Positions 20,690 through 30,116 of a stretch of 64,000 nt of DNA are shown piece after piece. The stretch comes from Cellulomonas sp. JZ18 (GTDB taxonomy: Bacteria; Actinomycetota; Actinomycetes; Actinomycetales; Cellulomonadaceae): the NCBI RefSeq assembly GCF_009720485.1, contig NZ_CP045245.1, positions 2,480,001 to 2,544,000 of the forward strand. Direction: 5' to 3'. The stretch's first letter is position 1. Every line of letters begins with the position of its first letter. The translations under genes were made by a program, and so were the position numbers. The notes below the pieces were generated by a model. It was given only the letters and a program-made list of their open reading frames with translations, did not search any database and had not been told where the DNA came from.

Positions 20690-22662
20690 GTGACACACCC
20701 GACGTCCGCACCCGGGCGCCCCCGCACCGCCGTCGCGGTGGCCGTGGCGGCCGTGACGCCGGCCGTCGCCGGTGCCGTGCTCCTCGTCGCCGCCCGGGTG
20801 CCCGTCACCGCCGACCTGCTGTTCCTCCTCGTCGACGTGACCGTGGCCGTCGTCTACGGCACGGTCGCGGCCGTGATCCTGTCGCGGCGCGTGCACGCCG
20901 TGGCCTGGCTCGTGGCACTGGCAGCGGTGGGCGGGGCGTGTCCGCGCTGGGCGGCGGGTGGGGCGCGTGGGGCGCCGCGCACCCGGGCACGGCGCCGCCC
21001 GAGGGCCTCGCCATGACGTTCGGGTGGGCGTGGGTGCCCGGCACGCTCGCGCTCTTCCTCGTCGTGCCGTGGCTGGTGCGCGAGGAGCCTCCCGGACGCC
21101 TGGAGCGGGCCGGCCTCGCGCTCGGCGTCGTGGTGACCGCGTCCCTCGCACTCCAGCGCCTGCTGCTGCCGATGTCGGACACGAGCGCGCTCCTCCTCGC
21201 CGTCGTGCTGACCGGGCTGCTCACGGCCGCGGCCACGGCGTGGCGCCGGTGGCGCGGGCCCCTGCGCGAGCGCCCCGGGCTCGGTCTCCTCGCCCTCGGC
21301 ACCGCGCTCATGGCGCTGTCGTTCCTGCCCCTGGTCCGGTCGACGACGCCGGACGACCTGCTGCTCGCGGTGCCGCTCACCCACCTGGTGTGCCAGGCGC
21401 TGTTCCCCGGTGCCCTCCTCGTCACGGTCCTGCGCAACCGGCTGTGGGGCATCGACCTCGTCGTCAGCCGTGCCGTGCTGCTCGGACTGCTCACCGTCGG
21501 GCTCGTCGCCGTCTACGCGGGCCTGGTGTGGGCCACCACGGCACTCGCCGGCAGCTCCGCCGTGGCGCAGGTCGTCGGCGCCGTCGGCGTGGTCCTGGCC
21601 GTGCAGCCGGTGCGCTCCCGGCTCGACGTGCGGGTACGCCGCCTCGTGTACGGCGACGCCACGACGCCCGGGCGCGCCGCGCTGCGCCTGGGCGCCCGGC
21701 TGTCCGACGCCGGTGCCGACGACCTGCTGTCGTCGCTCGCCGCCGGCGTGGGCGAGGCGCTGCACCTGGAGTCGGTCACCCTGACCCTCGCCGACGACCC
21801 GGCGGCACGAGGCACCTGGGGCGACGCCACGGCCGAGCCCGTCACGCGGACGGTGCACCGGGCGGGGCGCCCCGCCGGGACCGTCGCGTTCACCGCACGT
21901 CCCGGGGAGCGGCTCGACGCGCGCACGCACCAGGCCCTCGACGCCCTGCTGCCCGTCGTCGGCGCCGGCCTCGACCTCGTGCAGGGCGCACGCGCGCTCG
22001 CCCGCGCCCGGGACGCGGCGACGCGCGCGCGGCTCGCCGAGCGCCGGGTCATCCGGCGCGAGCTGCACGACGGGATCGGCCCGTGGCTGACCGGTCTGCG
22101 GCTCGGGCTGCAGGGGGCGCGCAACGCCCTGCCCGCGGACCCGGCGACCGCCGACTCGGTGCTCGCGACGCTCCAGGCGCAGGTGGTGCAGCGCATCGAG
22201 GACGTGCGGACCCTGTCCCGCACCCTGCTCCCGCCTGCCCTCGACCAGGAGGGCCTCGCCGCTGCCGTCGGGGAGCTCGTGCGGAACGCGGCCGCGGACG
22301 GCTTCGTCGTCGAGCCGGCGGGCGCACTGACGGGGCAGGGCGCCGCGCTCCGGGACGTCGGGCCCCACGTCGCCGCCGCCGCGTACGCGATCGCCGCCGA
22401 GGCGGTCACGAACGCGGCACGGCACAGCGGTGCCCCCGGCTGCCGGCTGGAGGTGCACCGTGAGGACGGGACGCTCGTCGTGGTGTGCACCGACGCCGGC
22501 CGGGGCCGCGCACCCGGGACGCCGGACGGGGTCGGCACCCGGTCGATGCGCGAACGCGCGGAGGAGCTGGGCGGCACGGTGTCCATCACCTCCGGCCCCG
22601 CCGGCACGGGCACGCGGGTGACCGCCCGCCTGCCGCTCGCGCGAGCGGCGGTGCCGGCATGA
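20690..22662 (+). pseudogene. Sensor histidine kinase (NarL-type partner), frameshifted near 20933-20936
   Basis: The N-terminal half has about ten membrane helices. The cytosolic part has a GAF-like linker, the phospho-acceptor box RRVIRRELHDGIGPWLTGLRL (HPK7/HisKA_3 type) and an HATPase region with EAVTNAARHS and GVGTRSMRERAEELGG. The GTG at 20690 opens a frame that breaks after AALAAVGG. The continuation (VSALGGGWGAWGA...) is in another frame, and one extra G at the GGGG run 20933-20936 repairs it into ~657 residues. The stop overlaps the response-regulator ATG (ATGA), so the pair forms a two-component system. The signal is unknown. Confidence 0.85.
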
Positions 22663-23303
22663 CGGTGCGCGTCGCCGTCGTCGACGACCACCCGGTGTTC
22701 CGCCTCGGCATGGTCGCGCTGCTCGACTCGCTGCCCGGCGTGCGGGTCGTCGCGCAGGCCGACGGGGCGGCGGCCGCGCGCGAGGTCCTGCTGCAGTCCC
22801 CGGGCCCGGACGTCGTGCTGATGGACCTCGACCTCGGCGACGGCTCCGGGGTCGACGTCACCCGCGACGTCGTGCGCGCGCGGCCGGACCTGCGGGTCCT
22901 GGTCGTCACGATGCACGAGGACGACGACGCCGTGGTGGCGTCGGTGCGCGCCGGCGCCCGCGGGTACCTGCTGAAGTCCGCCGCCCCCGACGCGGTGGAG
23001 CGGGCGGTGCGCGCCGTGGCCGCCGGGGAGATGATCCTCTCGCCGGCGGTGGCGGAGCGGGCGATGTCCTACGTCCTCGCCGGTCGGACGTCGACGCGGG
23101 TGCCGTTCCCCCAGCTGACGGACCGCGAGCGCGAGGTGCTGGACCTCGTCGCCCGCGGCCTGGACAACGTCGCCGTGGCCCGGCGCCTGGGCGTGAGCCC
23201 GAAGACCGTGCGCAACGCCGTCGGCTCGGTCCTGGCGAAGCTCGCCGTCAGCGACCGGGCGGCGGCGGTGGTGCGGGCCCGCGCCGAGGGCCTCGGGACC
23301 TGA
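22659..23303 (+). CDS. LuxR/NarL-family response regulator
   Basis: This 214-residue regulator has an N-terminal receiver domain with the acidic pair VVDDHP, phospho-acceptor Asp in VLMDLDLGDGSG, and the switch lysine in YLLKS, followed by a LuxR-type helix-turn-helix (LTDREREVLDLVARGLDNVAVARRL, residues ~150-175). It overlaps its kinase gene by 4 bases. It should be phosphorylated by the upstream kinase and then bind promoter DNA. The targets are not known; the ABC exporter genes downstream are convergent and could only be regulated at their own distant promoter. Confidence 0.93.
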   Translation: MTVRVAVVDDHPVFRLGMVALLDSLPGVRVVAQADGAAAAREVLLQSPGPDVVLMDLDLGDGSGVDVTRDVVRARPDLRVLVVTMHEDDDAVVASVRAGARGYLLKSAAPDAVERAVRAVAAGEMILSPAVAERAMSYVLAGRTSTRVPFPQLTDREREVLDLVARGLDNVAVARRLGVSPKTVRNAVGSVLAKLAVSDRAAAVVRARAEGLGT

Positions 23304-23315
23304 GCCGTCAGGTCC
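23296..23315. terminator. Stop-codon-embedded hairpin between convergent genes
   Basis: GGACCTGA-GCCG-TCAGGTCC is a perfect 8 bp stem. It contains the TGA of the response regulator and the opposing stop of the ABC gene, which lie only 4 bases apart. It could act on both transcripts, though it is short. Confidence 0.4.
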
Positions 23316-25158
23316 GCAGCAACGACTCCTGCCACTGCGCGTGCAGGGCGGCGAACCGGCCGCCGGCGGCGACCAGCTCCTGCGGGCTGCCGTCCTCGAC
23401 GACGCGCCCGCCGTCGACCACCAGCACGCGGTCGGCGTGCATGACGGTCGACAGGCGGTGCGCGATCACGACGGCGGTGCGGCCGGTCAGGAGGGTGCGC
23501 AGCCCGTCCTGGACGAGCTGCTCCCCGGGGATGTCGAGCGAGCTCGTCGCCTCGTCGAGCACGAGCACCGCCGGGTCGGCGAGGAACGCGCGCGCGAACG
23601 ACACGAGCTGGCGCTGCCCTGCCGACAGGCGGACGCCGCGCGTGTCGACGCCCGTCTCGTACCCCTCGGGCAGAGCCGTGATGAGCTCGTGCACGCCGAC
23701 CGCACGCGCGGCCGCCTCGATCTCCGCGGGCGTCGCGTCCGGCCGGCCGAGCGCGATGTTGGCACCGACGGAGCCCGAGAACAGGTACGCCTCCTGCGTC
23801 ACCATGACGACGGACCGGCGCAGGTCGGCGGGGTCGAGGTCGCGCAGGTCGACGCCGTCGAGTCGCACGGCGCCCTCGCGCGGGTCGTAGAACCGGGCGA
23901 GCAGCTTGGCGACGGTCGACTTGCCGGCGCCGGTCTCCCCGACGAGCGCGACGGTCTGCCCGGCGGGCACGTGCAGGTCGAGGCGCGGCAGCACCGACGG
24001 CCCCGCGCCGTACCCGAACTCGACGCCGTCGAACCGCACGTCCCCGGTCGTGCGCGCGAGCCGCACGGGCCGCTCCGGGTCGGGCACCGTCGGCTCCTCC
24101 GCCAGCAGCGCCGAGAGCTTCTCGAGGGCGGCCGTCGCGGACTGGAAGCTGTTGTAGAACATGCCGATCTGCGCGAGCGGCGCGAAGAAGCGCCGCGCGT
24201 ACAGCACGGCGGCGACGAGGACGCCGACCGCCAGGCCGCCGTCGAGCACGCGCAGACCCCCGACCAGAAGCACCGCGGCCACGGTGACGTTGCCGATGAG
24301 CACGAGCCCGGTGTCGAAGACGCCGTTGACGCGGATCGCCTCCGCGTTCGCCGCGCGGTACTCCTCCGTCAGGTCGTCGTAGACCTCGGCGACCTGCCGC
24401 TCACGGCGGAACGCCTGCACCGCGCGGATCCCGGTCATCGTCTCGACGAACCGGACGATCACCCGGGCCACGGCGGTGCGGCTGCGCCGGTACTGCGCCT
24501 GCGAGCGCACCTGGAACCACCGCGTGAGCAGCACGCCGGGCACGACGGCGACGAGCAGCACGAGCCCGCTGCGCCAGTCGAGCACGACGAGGCTGACCGC
24601 GGTGAACACCATCGCGAGCCCGCTCGCGGCGAGCGTCGTGACCCCGCCGTCGAGCAGCTCGCGCAGCGCCTCCACGTCCGAGGTCTGCCGGGAGATGACG
24701 CGGCCGGACGTGTACCGCTCGTGGAACTCCAGGCTCAGGCGCTGCGTGTGCCGGAAGACGCGACGGCGCAGGTCGAGGAGCACGCCCTGGCTCACGCGGG
24801 CGGCGAGGCGCACCGTCGCTGCGGTGAGGACGCCCGCGACGAGCGCGGCGACCGCGTACGTCCCGGCCACGGCGAGCAGCGGTCCCGCGTCCCCGTCGCG
24901 CAGCGCGGGCAGCCCGCGGTCGATGCCGAGGGCCACGAGGGCGGGACCGGCCACGAGCGCGAGCTGCGCGCCGACGACGACCAGCGCGGTCGCCCAGACC
25001 CGCCCCGCGACGGGGCGGAGCAGGGAGCCGAGCAGCGCGAGCGACCGCCGGCGGACCGCGGCCGGGTGCAGCGCGAGGTCGCCGTCCTCGTCGTGCCCGG
25101 GCGACGGCGCCGCGGGCGGCTGCGGAGGTGCGGGGGGCCGCCGTTCCGTGGTGCTCAT
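23308..25158 (-). CDS. ABC exporter, fused TMD-NBD, subunit with consensus Walker B
   Basis: This 616-residue half-transporter has six transmembrane helices in the first ~340 residues, then a nucleotide-binding domain with Walker A GETGAGKS, signature LSAGQRQ (Ala for Gly), Walker B VLVLDEATSSLD with the catalytic Glu, and H-loop IAHRLST. It starts at an ATG overlapping the upstream partner's stop (ATGA). Together they should form a heterodimeric exporter of the LmrCD/TM287-288 type: this half keeps the hydrolysing site Glu, the other has Asp. The substrate could be a drug or lipid. No regulator is adjacent on the same strand. Confidence 0.93.
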   Translation of the reverse strand: MSTTERRPPAPPQPPAAPSPGHDEDGDLALHPAAVRRRSLALLGSLLRPVAGRVWATALVVVGAQLALVAGPALVALGIDRGLPALRDGDAGPLLAVAGTYAVAALVAGVLTAATVRLAARVSQGVLLDLRRRVFRHTQRLSLEFHERYTSGRVISRQTSDVEALRELLDGGVTTLAASGLAMVFTAVSLVVLDWRSGLVLLVAVVPGVLLTRWFQVRSQAQYRRSRTAVARVIVRFVETMTGIRAVQAFRRERQVAEVYDDLTEEYRAANAEAIRVNGVFDTGLVLIGNVTVAAVLLVGGLRVLDGGLAVGVLVAAVLYARRFFAPLAQIGMFYNSFQSATAALEKLSALLAEEPTVPDPERPVRLARTTGDVRFDGVEFGYGAGPSVLPRLDLHVPAGQTVALVGETGAGKSTVAKLLARFYDPREGAVRLDGVDLRDLDPADLRRSVVMVTQEAYLFSGSVGANIALGRPDATPAEIEAAARAVGVHELITALPEGYETGVDTRGVRLSAGQRQLVSFARAFLADPAVLVLDEATSSLDIPGEQLVQDGLRTLLTGRTAVVIAHRLSTVMHADRVLVVDGGRVVEDGSPQELVAAGGRFAALHAQWQESLLRT

Positions 25159-26972
25159 CGGGCCACCTCCGTGCGGTCGTCGGACTCGGCGGTGAGCACG
25201 AAGCGGTAGTGCGGGTGCGTGGCGAGCAGGTCGGCGTGCCGCCCCACCCCGGTGACGCGGCCGTCCTCCAGCACCGCGACGCGGTCCGCGAGCGCGACCG
25301 TCGACGTGCGGTGCGCGACGACGAGCGTGGTGGTCCCGGTGAGCATGCGGCGCAGCCCCTCCGTCACCTCCGCCTCGGTCGCGACGTCGAGCGCCGACAG
25401 CGGGTCGTCGAGGACGAGGACGCGGGGGCGTCCGGCGATCGCGCGGGCGAGCGCGACGCGCTGGCGCTGCCCGCCCGACAGCGACAGCCCCTCCTCGCCG
25501 ATGACCGTGTCGAGGCCGTGCGGCAGCCGGTGCACGAAGCCCGCCCGGGCCACGTCGAGGGCCTCGTGCACGAGCGCGTCGACCTCGGCCTCGTCCATGC
25601 GCGCGAGCTGCTCCTCGGGGACCCCCATGAGGACGTTGTCGCGCACCGACGCCGAGAACAGGATCGGGTCCTCGAACGCGACCGACACCGCGCTGCGCAG
25701 GTCGCGCCGCGTGAGGTCGCGCACGTCGACGCCGTCGAGCCGGACCGCGCCGCCGGTGACGTCGTACAGCCGCGGCACGAGCTGCAGCAGGGTCGTCTTG
25801 CCGCTGCCGGTCAACCCCACGAGGGCCGTCGTGCGGCCCGGCTCGAGCACGAGGTCCAGCCCCGACAGCACCTCCTCGCCGCCGTGCGCGAACCGCACGC
25901 CGTCGAGCTCGACACGCGACCCGCCCGCCGGCGCCGGGGGCAGCGCGACCGGGCGCTCGGGGTCGCGGACGGCGGGCGCGGTGTCCATGACCTCGAAGAA
26001 CCGGTCGGTCCCCGCACGGGCGTCGAGCGTCATGGCGAGCAGCTGCCCGAGGCTCTCCACCGGCCGGTTCATCACGGCGGCGGTGGCGAAGAACGCGACG
26101 AGCGCGCCGACGCTCACGCGGTCGGACGCGGCGAGCCAGACCCCGAGGCCGAGCGCGACCGCGAGCGTCGTCTCGGGGATCCACGCGAGCGCGAACGACA
26201 TGCGCGACTGCGCGCGCGCCTTGTCGATCTCGGTCTCCCGCAGGCCGTCGGCCTGCCGCACGAAGTCCTCGAGCGCGTCCTCGCCGCGGCCGAACGCCTT
26301 GAGGACGCGAATGCCGTGCACCGACTCCTCGACGGACGTCGCGAGGTCGCCGGCCTGGTCCCGCGCGCGGCGCGCCACGACCTTGTAGTCCTGCCGGAAG
26401 GAGAAGCCGAGCCACACCACGGGGACGGCGCCGGCCAGGTACACGAGCCCGAGCAGCGGCGTCGTGGCGATGAGCAGGCCGGCGCCCACCAGCACGGTGG
26501 TGGCGGACACGACCAGCTGGACGAGCCCGAACACCATCCACCGCCGCACGGTGTGCAGGTCGCCCATCGAGCGCTGCAGCAGCTGCCCGCCGGACCACCG
26601 GTCGTGGAACGCGACGGGCAGGTCGAGCAGGTGCCGGAACAGGTCGGTGCGCATGTGCCGCTCGACGCCCGTGCCGGGCGTCGCGATGAGCGCGCGGCGG
26701 CACCAGACGAGGAAGGCCTCGAGCACGCCGAGCAGGAGCACGAGCAGGGCCGCCTGGACGACGGCCGTGCGGTCGCCGTCCGTCAGGAGCGGACCGTTGA
26801 CGACCTCCCGCAGCACCTGCGGCACCGCGAGCGCGAGCAGGCTGGCCGCGAGGGTCGCCGTGCCGCCCGCGACGACCCGGGGCACGGCCGGCCGCGCCCA
26901 GCGGATCAGACGGGCGAGCGCCCGCGTCGTGGACACGGACGGGCCGGCCGGGGCGGACGCGGAGGGGGGCAC
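25155..26972 (-). CDS. ABC exporter, fused TMD-NBD, subunit with degenerate Walker B
   Basis: This is the partner half-transporter, ~605 residues, with a six-helix TMD then an NBD: Walker A GLTGSGKT, canonical signature LSGGQRQR, Walker B VLVLDDPLSALD with Asp where the catalytic Glu should be, H-loop VAHRTST. This is the classical non-catalytic site of heterodimeric exporters. The start is uncertain: I use the GTG at 26972 (PPSASAPAG...), which sits right after a TACGCT and may be leaderless. A GTG at 27038 would add 22 residues. It is the first gene of a two-gene unit. Confidence 0.9.
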   Translation of the reverse strand: MPPSASAPAGPSVSTTRALARLIRWARPAVPRVVAGGTATLAASLLALAVPQVLREVVNGPLLTDGDRTAVVQAALLVLLLGVLEAFLVWCRRALIATPGTGVERHMRTDLFRHLLDLPVAFHDRWSGGQLLQRSMGDLHTVRRWMVFGLVQLVVSATTVLVGAGLLIATTPLLGLVYLAGAVPVVWLGFSFRQDYKVVARRARDQAGDLATSVEESVHGIRVLKAFGRGEDALEDFVRQADGLRETEIDKARAQSRMSFALAWIPETTLAVALGLGVWLAASDRVSVGALVAFFATAAVMNRPVESLGQLLAMTLDARAGTDRFFEVMDTAPAVRDPERPVALPPAPAGGSRVELDGVRFAHGGEEVLSGLDLVLEPGRTTALVGLTGSGKTTLLQLVPRLYDVTGGAVRLDGVDVRDLTRRDLRSAVSVAFEDPILFSASVRDNVLMGVPEEQLARMDEAEVDALVHEALDVARAGFVHRLPHGLDTVIGEEGLSLSGGQRQRVALARAIAGRPRVLVLDDPLSALDVATEAEVTEGLRRMLTGTTTLVVAHRTSTVALADRVAVLEDGRVTGVGRHADLLATHPHYRFVLTAESDDRTEVAR

Positions 26973-27075
26973 CGGTGCAGCGTAGGCACGGGCGCCGACA
27001 CCGCACCCGGCGACGTCCGGATGCTGAGCCGACCTCACCTGTCGACGTCGTGCCCGCCGCCCGGGGGAGGCCGGA

Positions 27076-27840
27076 TCAGCCCGGCGAGCGCGCGATCGTC
27101 GTGTTGTTCGCCTGCGCGCGGGGCCGCACCACGAGGAGGTCGACGTTGACGTGCGCAGGCCGGGTGAGCGTCCAGACGATCGCGTCCGCGACGTCCTCGG
27201 CGACGAGCGGCTCGTAGCCCGCGTACACCTGCGCGGCGCGCTCGGCGTCCCCGTCGAACCGCACGAGCGAGAACTCCTCGGTCGCGACGGCGCCGGGTGC
27301 GATCTCGATGACCCGCACCGGCTCGCCGACGATCTCCCAGCGCAGCGTCTCGCTGAGCATCCGCTCGCCGTGCTTCGCCGCCGTGTAGCCGGCCCCGCCG
27401 GGGTAGGCGCCGTGCGCGGCGGTGGACGTCACGACGACGACGTCGCCCCCGCCGCGCTCGCGCAGCAGCGGCAGCACGCCCTGCGTCACCCGCAGCGTGC
27501 CGAGCACGTTGAGCTCGTACATCGCCCGCCACTGCTCGACGTCCGCGTGCTCCACCGGGTCGAGCCCGAAGGCGCCCCCGGCGTTGTTGACGACCGCGTC
27601 GAGGCCGCCCGAGTCGCGCACGTGCGCCACCAGCGCGTCGACGTCCGCGGCGCTCGTGACGTCGGCGACGACCGCGGACGCCCCGGTCTCGGCCGCGAGC
27701 GCGTCCAGCCGGTCCGCCCGGCGCGCGGTGGCGACGACGTCCCAGCCCTCGGCGCGCAGCCGCCGCACGGTCGCGGCGCCGATGCCGGAGGACGCCCCCG
27801 TGACGAGGGCGCGGCGGGGACGGTCGGTGGGCGTGGACAT
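27076..27840 (-). CDS. Short-chain dehydrogenase/reductase (SDR)
   Basis: This 254-residue classical SDR has the cofactor motif TGASSGIG at 14-21, the NNAG motif at ~85, a catalytic Ser in the STAAHGAY segment, and YTAAK with the active Tyr and Lys. The basic residue after strand 2 (TARRADRL) suggests NADP(H). It uses small alcohols or ketones; the substrate is unknown. The ATG at 27840 is behind GAGGGAG. It is upstream of and on the same strand as the ABC exporter, with a ~100 bp gap. It is divergent from the F420 transporter genes. Confidence 0.92.
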   Translation of the reverse strand: MSTPTDRPRRALVTGASSGIGAATVRRLRAEGWDVVATARRADRLDALAAETGASAVVADVTSAADVDALVAHVRDSGGLDAVVNNAGGAFGLDPVEHADVEQWRAMYELNVLGTLRVTQGVLPLLRERGGGDVVVVTSTAAHGAYPGGAGYTAAKHGERMLSETLRWEIVGEPVRVIEIAPGAVATEEFSLVRFDGDAERAAQVYAGYEPLVAEDVADAIVWTLTRPAHVNVDLLVVRPRAQANNTTIARSPG

Positions 27841-27895
27841 GCGATCTCCCTCGTGACGGCGTCACCGGCGAGCATGGCACGCCGGGCAGGGCCGG

Positions 27896-27926
27896 TTGCG
27901 CGCACCCCCCGTCCGGTGCCTAGGGT
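27896..27926 (+). promoter_or_regulatory. Possible promoter of the F420 transporter operon
   Basis: TTGCGC (27896-27901), 19 bp, TAGGGT (27921-27926). The 140-base leader that follows is GC-rich and contains the stem CCCGGCC/GGCCGGG. I looked for a cobalamin riboswitch and did not find a convincing core. Confidence 0.3.
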
Positions 27927-28063
27927 GGCGCCTCGGAACCCGGCCGCGCGTGGCCGGGTCGCGCCGCCCCCGGCTGGGACGGTCCTCCACGACGCGACGT
28001 GCGCCGACTCCCACTCACCCCGCGCCCGACGGCGTGCGCGGCGCCCCGTCACCCGGAGACCTG

Positions 28064-29068
28064 ATGCCCTCGCGCGCCCGTGCCCTCGTCGTCACCGCCC
28101 TGCTCCCCGTCGTCGCGCTCGCCGCGTGCGCGTCGGGCGGCGCGGGCTCCCCCGCCACGTCGTCCCCGAGCGCCACCGCGGCGGCCGCCGGCTTCCCCGT
28201 CACGGTCGACAACTGCGGCACCGAGGTCACGGTCGAGCAGGCGCCCGAGCGGATCGTCACGATCAAGTCCTCGACCACGGAGATGGTCGCGGCCCTCGGC
28301 CTGGCCGACCGGCTCGTCGGCACCGCGTTCAGCGACGGCCCGCCGCCGCAGGAGTGGGCGGACGATCTCGCCGACGTGCCGGTCCTGTCGGACAAGGTGC
28401 CGGGGCAGGAGGCGCTGCTCGAGGTCGAGCCCGACCTCGTGTACGGCGGCTGGGAGTCGAACTTCTCCGCGGACGGCGCCGGCGAGCGCGACGTGCTCGC
28501 CCAGCTCGGCATCGCCACGTACGTCTCGCCGTCGGCGTGCAAGGCGGAGGGCTACCAGCCCGACCCGCTGACGTTCGACCTGGTCTTCGACGAGATCCGC
28601 CAGGCGGGCGCCCTGCTCGGTGCGCCGGACGCCGCGGAGGAGGTCGTCGCGGACCAGGAGGCGACGCTCGAGGCCGTCGAGCCGCTCGACGGGCCGACCG
28701 CGGTGTGGTGGTCGTCGGGCACGGACACCCCGTACGTCGGCGCGGGCATCGGCGCCCCGCAGATGGTCCTCGGTGCCGCGGGCATCGAGAACGTGTTCGC
28801 CGACGTGCACGACACGTGGACGTCGGTGGGCTGGGAGCAGGTCGTCGCCGCGGACCCGGACGTGCTCGTCCTCGTCGACTCCGCGTGGAACACCGCGGAG
28901 AGCAAGCAGGCGTTCCTCGAGTCCCACCCGGCGACGTCCCAGCTGGCCGCCGTGCGCGAGCGGCGGTACGTGGTGGTGCCGTTCGCCGCGACCGAGGCGG
29001 GCGTGCGCAACGCCGACACGGTGGCCGACCTCGTCGAGCAGGTCGGCGCGCTGGGCCTCGGGGGCTGA
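28064..29068 (+). CDS. ABC substrate-binding lipoprotein, putative F420-0 importer
   Basis: This 334-residue periplasmic-type binding protein of the BtuF/FhuD class has a lipobox LAAC at ~20, a Ser/Ala-rich linker, then the TroA-like fold with TVEQAPERIVTIKSS and ends like vitamin B12 or siderophore binders. The ATG at 28064 follows GGAG. It is the first of three transporter genes that run directly into cofD and cofC. A BtuF-like actinobacterial cassette has been proposed to import F420-0 because it occurs with cofE and F420 enzymes. The gene order here supports an F420-linked role. Iron-siderophore or cobalamin uptake remain alternatives. Confidence 0.82.
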   Translation: MPSRARALVVTALLPVVALAACASGGAGSPATSSPSATAAAAGFPVTVDNCGTEVTVEQAPERIVTIKSSTTEMVAALGLADRLVGTAFSDGPPPQEWADDLADVPVLSDKVPGQEALLEVEPDLVYGGWESNFSADGAGERDVLAQLGIATYVSPSACKAEGYQPDPLTFDLVFDEIRQAGALLGAPDAAEEVVADQEATLEAVEPLDGPTAVWWSSGTDTPYVGAGIGAPQMVLGAAGIENVFADVHDTWTSVGWEQVVAADPDVLVLVDSAWNTAESKQAFLESHPATSQLAAVRERRYVVVPFAATEAGVRNADTVADLVEQVGALGLGG

Positions 29069-29078
29069 CGCTCCCGTC

Positions 29079-30116
29079 ATGGCGCCCACGGACCGTCCAC
29101 CCCTGCGCCCGCCGCTGCCGCTGCTGCTCGCGGTCGGCGCAGCGCTGCTGGTGCTCAGCGTGCTGGTCACCGTGACGATCGGCCCCGCCGACCTGTCCGT
29201 GGCCGAGGTCGCGCGCTCGGTCGCCGGGCACCTGGGCCTGCCGGTGGCCGACGTCGCGCGGCTGCACGACGCGATCGTGTGGGACCTGCGCCTGCCGCGC
29301 GTGCTCACCGCCGCCGCGGTGGGGGCGGGCCTGGCGGTCGCGGGTGCGGTCATGCAGTCGCTCACGCGCAACCCGCTCGCGGACCCGTACCTGCTGGGCC
29401 TGTCGTCCGGCGCGTCGCTGGGCGCGGTCGCGGTACTGGTGCTCGGCGTGGCGGTGCTGCTGCCGGTCGCGGCGTTCGCGGGTGCGCTGGCGGCGCTCGT
29501 CACGACCCTGGCGCTGGCGCGCACGAGCGGCACGCTCACCCCGGCCCGGGCGGTCCTCGCCGGGCTCGCGGTGTCGCAGCTCGCGGCGGCCGGGACGTCC
29601 TTCGTCATCTTCTGGACCGCGACGGGCGACTCCTACCGGGAGATCCTGTCCTGGCTCATGGGCTCCCTCGCGGGTGCGACGTGGACGTCGGTGGCGATCT
29701 CGGGCCTCGCGCTGCTGCTGGTCGGCACCGTGCTGGTCGCGGCGGCCACGCGGCTCGACGCGTTCGCGTTCGGCGACACGTCGGCGGCGGCGCTCGGCAT
29801 CGCCGTCGACCGCACCCGGTGGACCCTCATGACGCTCGTCGCGCTGCTCACGGGCGCGATGGTGGCGGTCAGCGGCGCCATCGGGTTCGTCGGGCTGGTG
29901 CTCCCGCACGCGGTGTCGGTCGTGACCGGCCCGGCGCACCGCCGCCTGCTGCCGGTCGCGGGCGTCACGGGCGCGGTGTTCCTCGTCTGGGCGGACACGC
30001 TCGCGCGCACCGTGTTCGACCCGCGCGAGCTGCCGGTCGGCATCGTCACCGCCCTCATCGGCGTACCGGTCTTCGCGGTGCTGCTGCGCCGGGGACGGGG
30101 GACGGCGTGGAGCTGA
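29079..30116 (+). CDS. ABC permease (BtuC/FecCD family), putative F420-0 importer
   Basis: This 345-residue integral membrane protein has about nine to ten helices and FecCD-family landmarks: DLRLPRVLTAAAVGAGLAVAG, QSLTRNPLADPYLLGLSSGAS and GAIGFVGLVLPHAV. It should form the homodimeric channel of the importer. The ATG is 10 bases after the substrate-binding gene; the 3' end overlaps the ATPase GTG by 10 bases. Family membership is clear. The cargo assignment (F420-0) is inferred from the neighbouring cofD and cofC. Confidence 0.85.
   Translation: MAPTDRPPLRPPLPLLLAVGAALLVLSVLVTVTIGPADLSVAEVARSVAGHLGLPVADVARLHDAIVWDLRLPRVLTAAAVGAGLAVAGAVMQSLTRNPLADPYLLGLSSGASLGAVAVLVLGVAVLLPVAAFAGALAALVTTLALARTSGTLTPARAVLAGLAVSQLAAAGTSFVIFWTATGDSYREILSWLMGSLAGATWTSVAISGLALLLVGTVLVAAATRLDAFAFGDTSAAALGIAVDRTRWTLMTLVALLTGAMVAVSGAIGFVGLVLPHAVSVVTGPAHRRLLPVAGVTGAVFLVWADTLARTVFDPRELPVGIVTALIGVPVFAVLLRRGRGTAWS

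Noticed and set aside
27841..28063. Possible cobalamin riboswitch before the BtuF-like gene
   Set aside because: A GGAACCCGG...CCGGG stem is seen, but the conserved core and 3' elements are not convincing. The neighbouring genes point to F420 rather than B12.
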